From Phormidium tenue FACHB-1050 (GTDB lineage Bacteria > Cyanobacteriota > Cyanobacteriia > Pseudanabaenales > Pseudanabaenaceae), in contig NZ_JACJQY010000009.1 of assembly GCF_014696925.1 (NCBI RefSeq), forward strand, positions 86,766 to 150,765: a stretch of 64,000 bases of DNA, read 5' to 3'. Made by a program: the position numbers and the translations under genes. Below, piece after piece: positions 62,685-64,000 of this stretch (position 1 is the first letter of the stretch; each line of letters starts with the position of its first letter). The notes beneath the pieces were generated by a model. The model had not been told where the DNA came from and made no database searches. It saw nothing but the letters and a program-made list of their open reading frames with translations.

Positions 62685-62694
62685 ATAGATAATA

Positions 62695-62765
62695 AGCGAA
62701 TGGCGGGAATCGAACCCGCAACATCTGCTTGGAAGGCAGAGGTTTTACCACTAAACTACATTCGC
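62695..62765 (-). tRNA. tRNA-Gly (TCC)
   Basis: 71 bases on the minus strand: GCGAATGTAGTTTAGTGG, anticodon stem-loop CTGCCTTCCAAGCAG gives TCC, T-arm GCGGGTTCGATTCCCGC, acceptor CATTCGC, then a U discriminator, usual for Gly. CCA not encoded. Reads GGA and GGG. Confidence 0.94.
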
Positions 62766-62833
62766 AAGAGCATATTTAGTATATGCAGTTACTAATTGTA
62801 GCAGCGATCGCGCTATTGTCAAAGCTTTTTTCT

Positions 62834-62962
62834 AGCAATTCTCATTATGAAACCGATTTTGGTGTTTCCAGCGCCTTTGGCGCTGGAAACACCAAAATCG
62901 GTTTTTTGAAAGCCAGCCGTTGGCTGGCTTTCAAAAAACCGATTTTTATAATTAGAATTGCT
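62834..62962. repeat. Three-part competing palindrome
   Basis: Outer arms AGCAATTCT/AGAATTGCT at 62834 and 62954 enclose two palindromes: 62850-62904 (26-bp arms, TTT loop) and about 62894-62946 (AAAATCGGTTTTTTGAAAGC... around GTT). The right arm of the first is the left arm start of the second, so they exclude each other. Confidence 0.7.
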
Positions 62963-63019
62963 GGCTTTTTCCTACAAATTTAGAAAGATAACTCTAAATG
63001 CTCTCATTAAATTTGCAAT

Positions 63020-63781
63020 TTAAAATTCGCAATAACCTTGATCCATTTCAATCCGATCTAGTACCTTTAAGCCACGCGGTTCACCCAGTTTACGCAATGC
63101 ATTCCTGGCATCAGTCTGTACGCTGAGGTCATCATCATCTAATGCATAAATTAGCGCATCAACAGCATCATGGTAAATTTCGTTTTGAGTATCAAAATCA
63201 CGACGCATTTGCACAACTAGCTTACCCAGTGACCACGCACAATTACCACGCACAGCAGACATGGGGTCTTTAGTTAATGCTTCCGTTAAAGGCTCAATTG
63301 CTTGTAAATCGCCTAGTTGTCCAAGCGCACTAGCTGCCCATAGACGTACTGCTGTAATATCATACTTAAGAGCAGAGATAAGAGACGTTAACCCTAGCGT
63401 AGCGCGACAGGTTCCCAAAGCCCAAACAATCCCCTTGCGAACATATCCATTCCAATCTTGCTTGAGTTGCTCAATTAACGGCTTAATTGCTTCATCGCTC
63501 TTATTCCGTCCAAGAGCATAGGCAGCACTGACTCTTACTAGAGGACATTCGTCTTGTAGCAATTCGATAAGACGCGGTACTGCCCTTTGATCTTCTAATT
63601 CACAAAAAGCTCTTGCAGCTTGCATCCTCTCTAGAACGGTCACTGAGTTAAGCAGTACTAACATCTCATCAGGATCTGGAAGAGGTATTTCATCTTCAGG
63701 TGGCAAATCCAATGGACTTAATGAATTTGATTCAATATCTAAGATTGTTAGGTCGTCATTAAGTGTCATGGCGATCGTCAT
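63020..63781 (-). CDS. HEAT-repeat protein (PBS-lyase type)
   Basis: 253 residues; HEAT-like units of about 30 residues (ERMQAARAFCELEDQRAVPRL, VRVSAAYALGRNKSDEAIKPL, VRLWAASALGQLGDLQAIEPL, VQTDARNALRKLG). Acidic N-terminal 40 residues. In cyanobacteria such proteins include phycobilin lyases, but this one is not linked to phycobilisome genes, so a general scaffold role is equally possible. Confidence 0.85.
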   Translation of the reverse strand: MTIAMTLNDDLTILDIESNSLSPLDLPPEDEIPLPDPDEMLVLLNSVTVLERMQAARAFCELEDQRAVPRLIELLQDECPLVRVSAAYALGRNKSDEAIKPLIEQLKQDWNGYVRKGIVWALGTCRATLGLTSLISALKYDITAVRLWAASALGQLGDLQAIEPLTEALTKDPMSAVRGNCAWSLGKLVVQMRRDFDTQNEIYHDAVDALIYALDDDDLSVQTDARNALRKLGEPRGLKVLDRIEMDQGYCEF

Positions 63782-63907
63782 AGCAAAAAACAGAGCAACG
63801 TTGAATGCCCCAAGGTGTAGTTGTTATCTTACAGCGCTTTGTACTGTAATAAACTCTGTATAAAAATTTAAGCTTAGAAACCACCAAAACAATACTAACA
63901 CCAAAAT

Positions 63908-63945
63908 AAAAAGCACCTAATCTTGAGTAAGATTAGGTGCTTTTT
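63908..63945 (-). terminator. rRNA operon terminator
   Basis: 17-bp perfect stem AAAAAGCACCTAATCTT around GAGT, flanked by T-tracts, just downstream of the 5S gene on the minus strand. Confidence 0.85.
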
Positions 63946-63957
63946 ATTAAGATTAAG

Positions 63958-64000
63958 CTTGGCATCGAGCTATTTTCCCGTAGGGCTACCCCTAAAGTAT
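63958..64000 (-). rRNA. 5S rRNA, 3' end (partial)
   Basis: On the minus strand the last bases read ...GGGAAAATAGCTCGATGCCAAG, the typical 3' end of cyanobacterial 5S rRNA (AAAATAGCTCGATGCC). The gene continues past the window edge; an rRNA operon therefore begins to the right, on the minus strand. Confidence 0.88.

Noticed and set aside
62783..62983. 66-codon frame near tRNA-Gly
   Set aside because: Entirely made of the competing palindromes; not a protein.

Overview
The window is chromosomal DNA of a cyanobacterium. The evidence is photosystem II genes (psbB, psbT, psbV), plastocyanin (petE), a Rubisco activase-like gene, a Tab2-type factor for photosystem mRNA translation, very many HIP1 octamers (GCGATCGC), an NtcA box and multidomain cyanobacterial signalling kinases. 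Base composition, gene content and the abundant variable-arm intergenic palindromes resemble a filamentous Pseudanabaena-type genome; that placement is inference. No phage, plasmid backbone, CRISPR array or intact transposase gene is seen.

Layout. 0-2.1 kb: end of a hybrid histidine kinase, then lpxA. 2.2-8.0 kb: fermentation operon pflB-pflA-adhE (minus strand). 8.2-13.8 kb: secreted hypothetical, HtrA-like protease, galT, MASE1-GGDEF cyclase, Tab2 homologue. 13.97-18.5 kb: accessory region with a frameshifted HigB-like toxin and its antitoxin, a DUF433 gene whose PIN partner is cut to 14 codons, an intact VapBC-like pair, and a large Ser/Thr kinase that appears to carry a dual-OB-like region, a membrane segment and a C-terminal DUF559-type nuclease. 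18.6-23 kb: petE, psbV, a C39-like peptidase, hisA. 23.2-27.2 kb: an oligopeptide-type permease, then a second accessory region (RusA-like resolvase, AHJR-like nuclease with RX4H motif, ApeA-like HEPN protein, RelE-type toxin pair). 27.3-33.8 kb: a 2155-residue kinase/ATPase/histidine kinase. 34-49.5 kb: SMI1/KNR4 protein, alr, GHL10 hydrolase, Uma2 protein, rca, psbT-psbB, glycerate kinase, lipoprotein, cytochrome b plus molybdopterin oxidoreductase, glnB, P-type Ca-ATPase. 49.6-64 kb: AAA protein-mutL, Uma2-cobA/hemD, peptidoglycan-binding protein, fetB, desaturase-like protein, tRNA-Arg, ftsE-ftsX, response regulator, pentapeptide protein, tcdA, tRNA-Gly, HEAT-repeat protein, and the 3' end of a 5S rRNA with its terminator.

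Two themes stand out. First, the two accessory regions (13.97-18.5 and 24.1-27.2 kb) look like small defence or conflict islands; the kinase-nuclease fusion is the best candidate for an undescribed system. Second, nearly every intergenic gap holds a long, almost perfect palindrome. Some sit inside recognisable mobile miniature elements (three families, A, B and C, with terminal inverted repeats). Arm sequences differ from copy to copy while staying self-complementary, and stop codons of flanking genes often lie inside the stems, so these act at least as terminators and may be spread by an unrecognised process.
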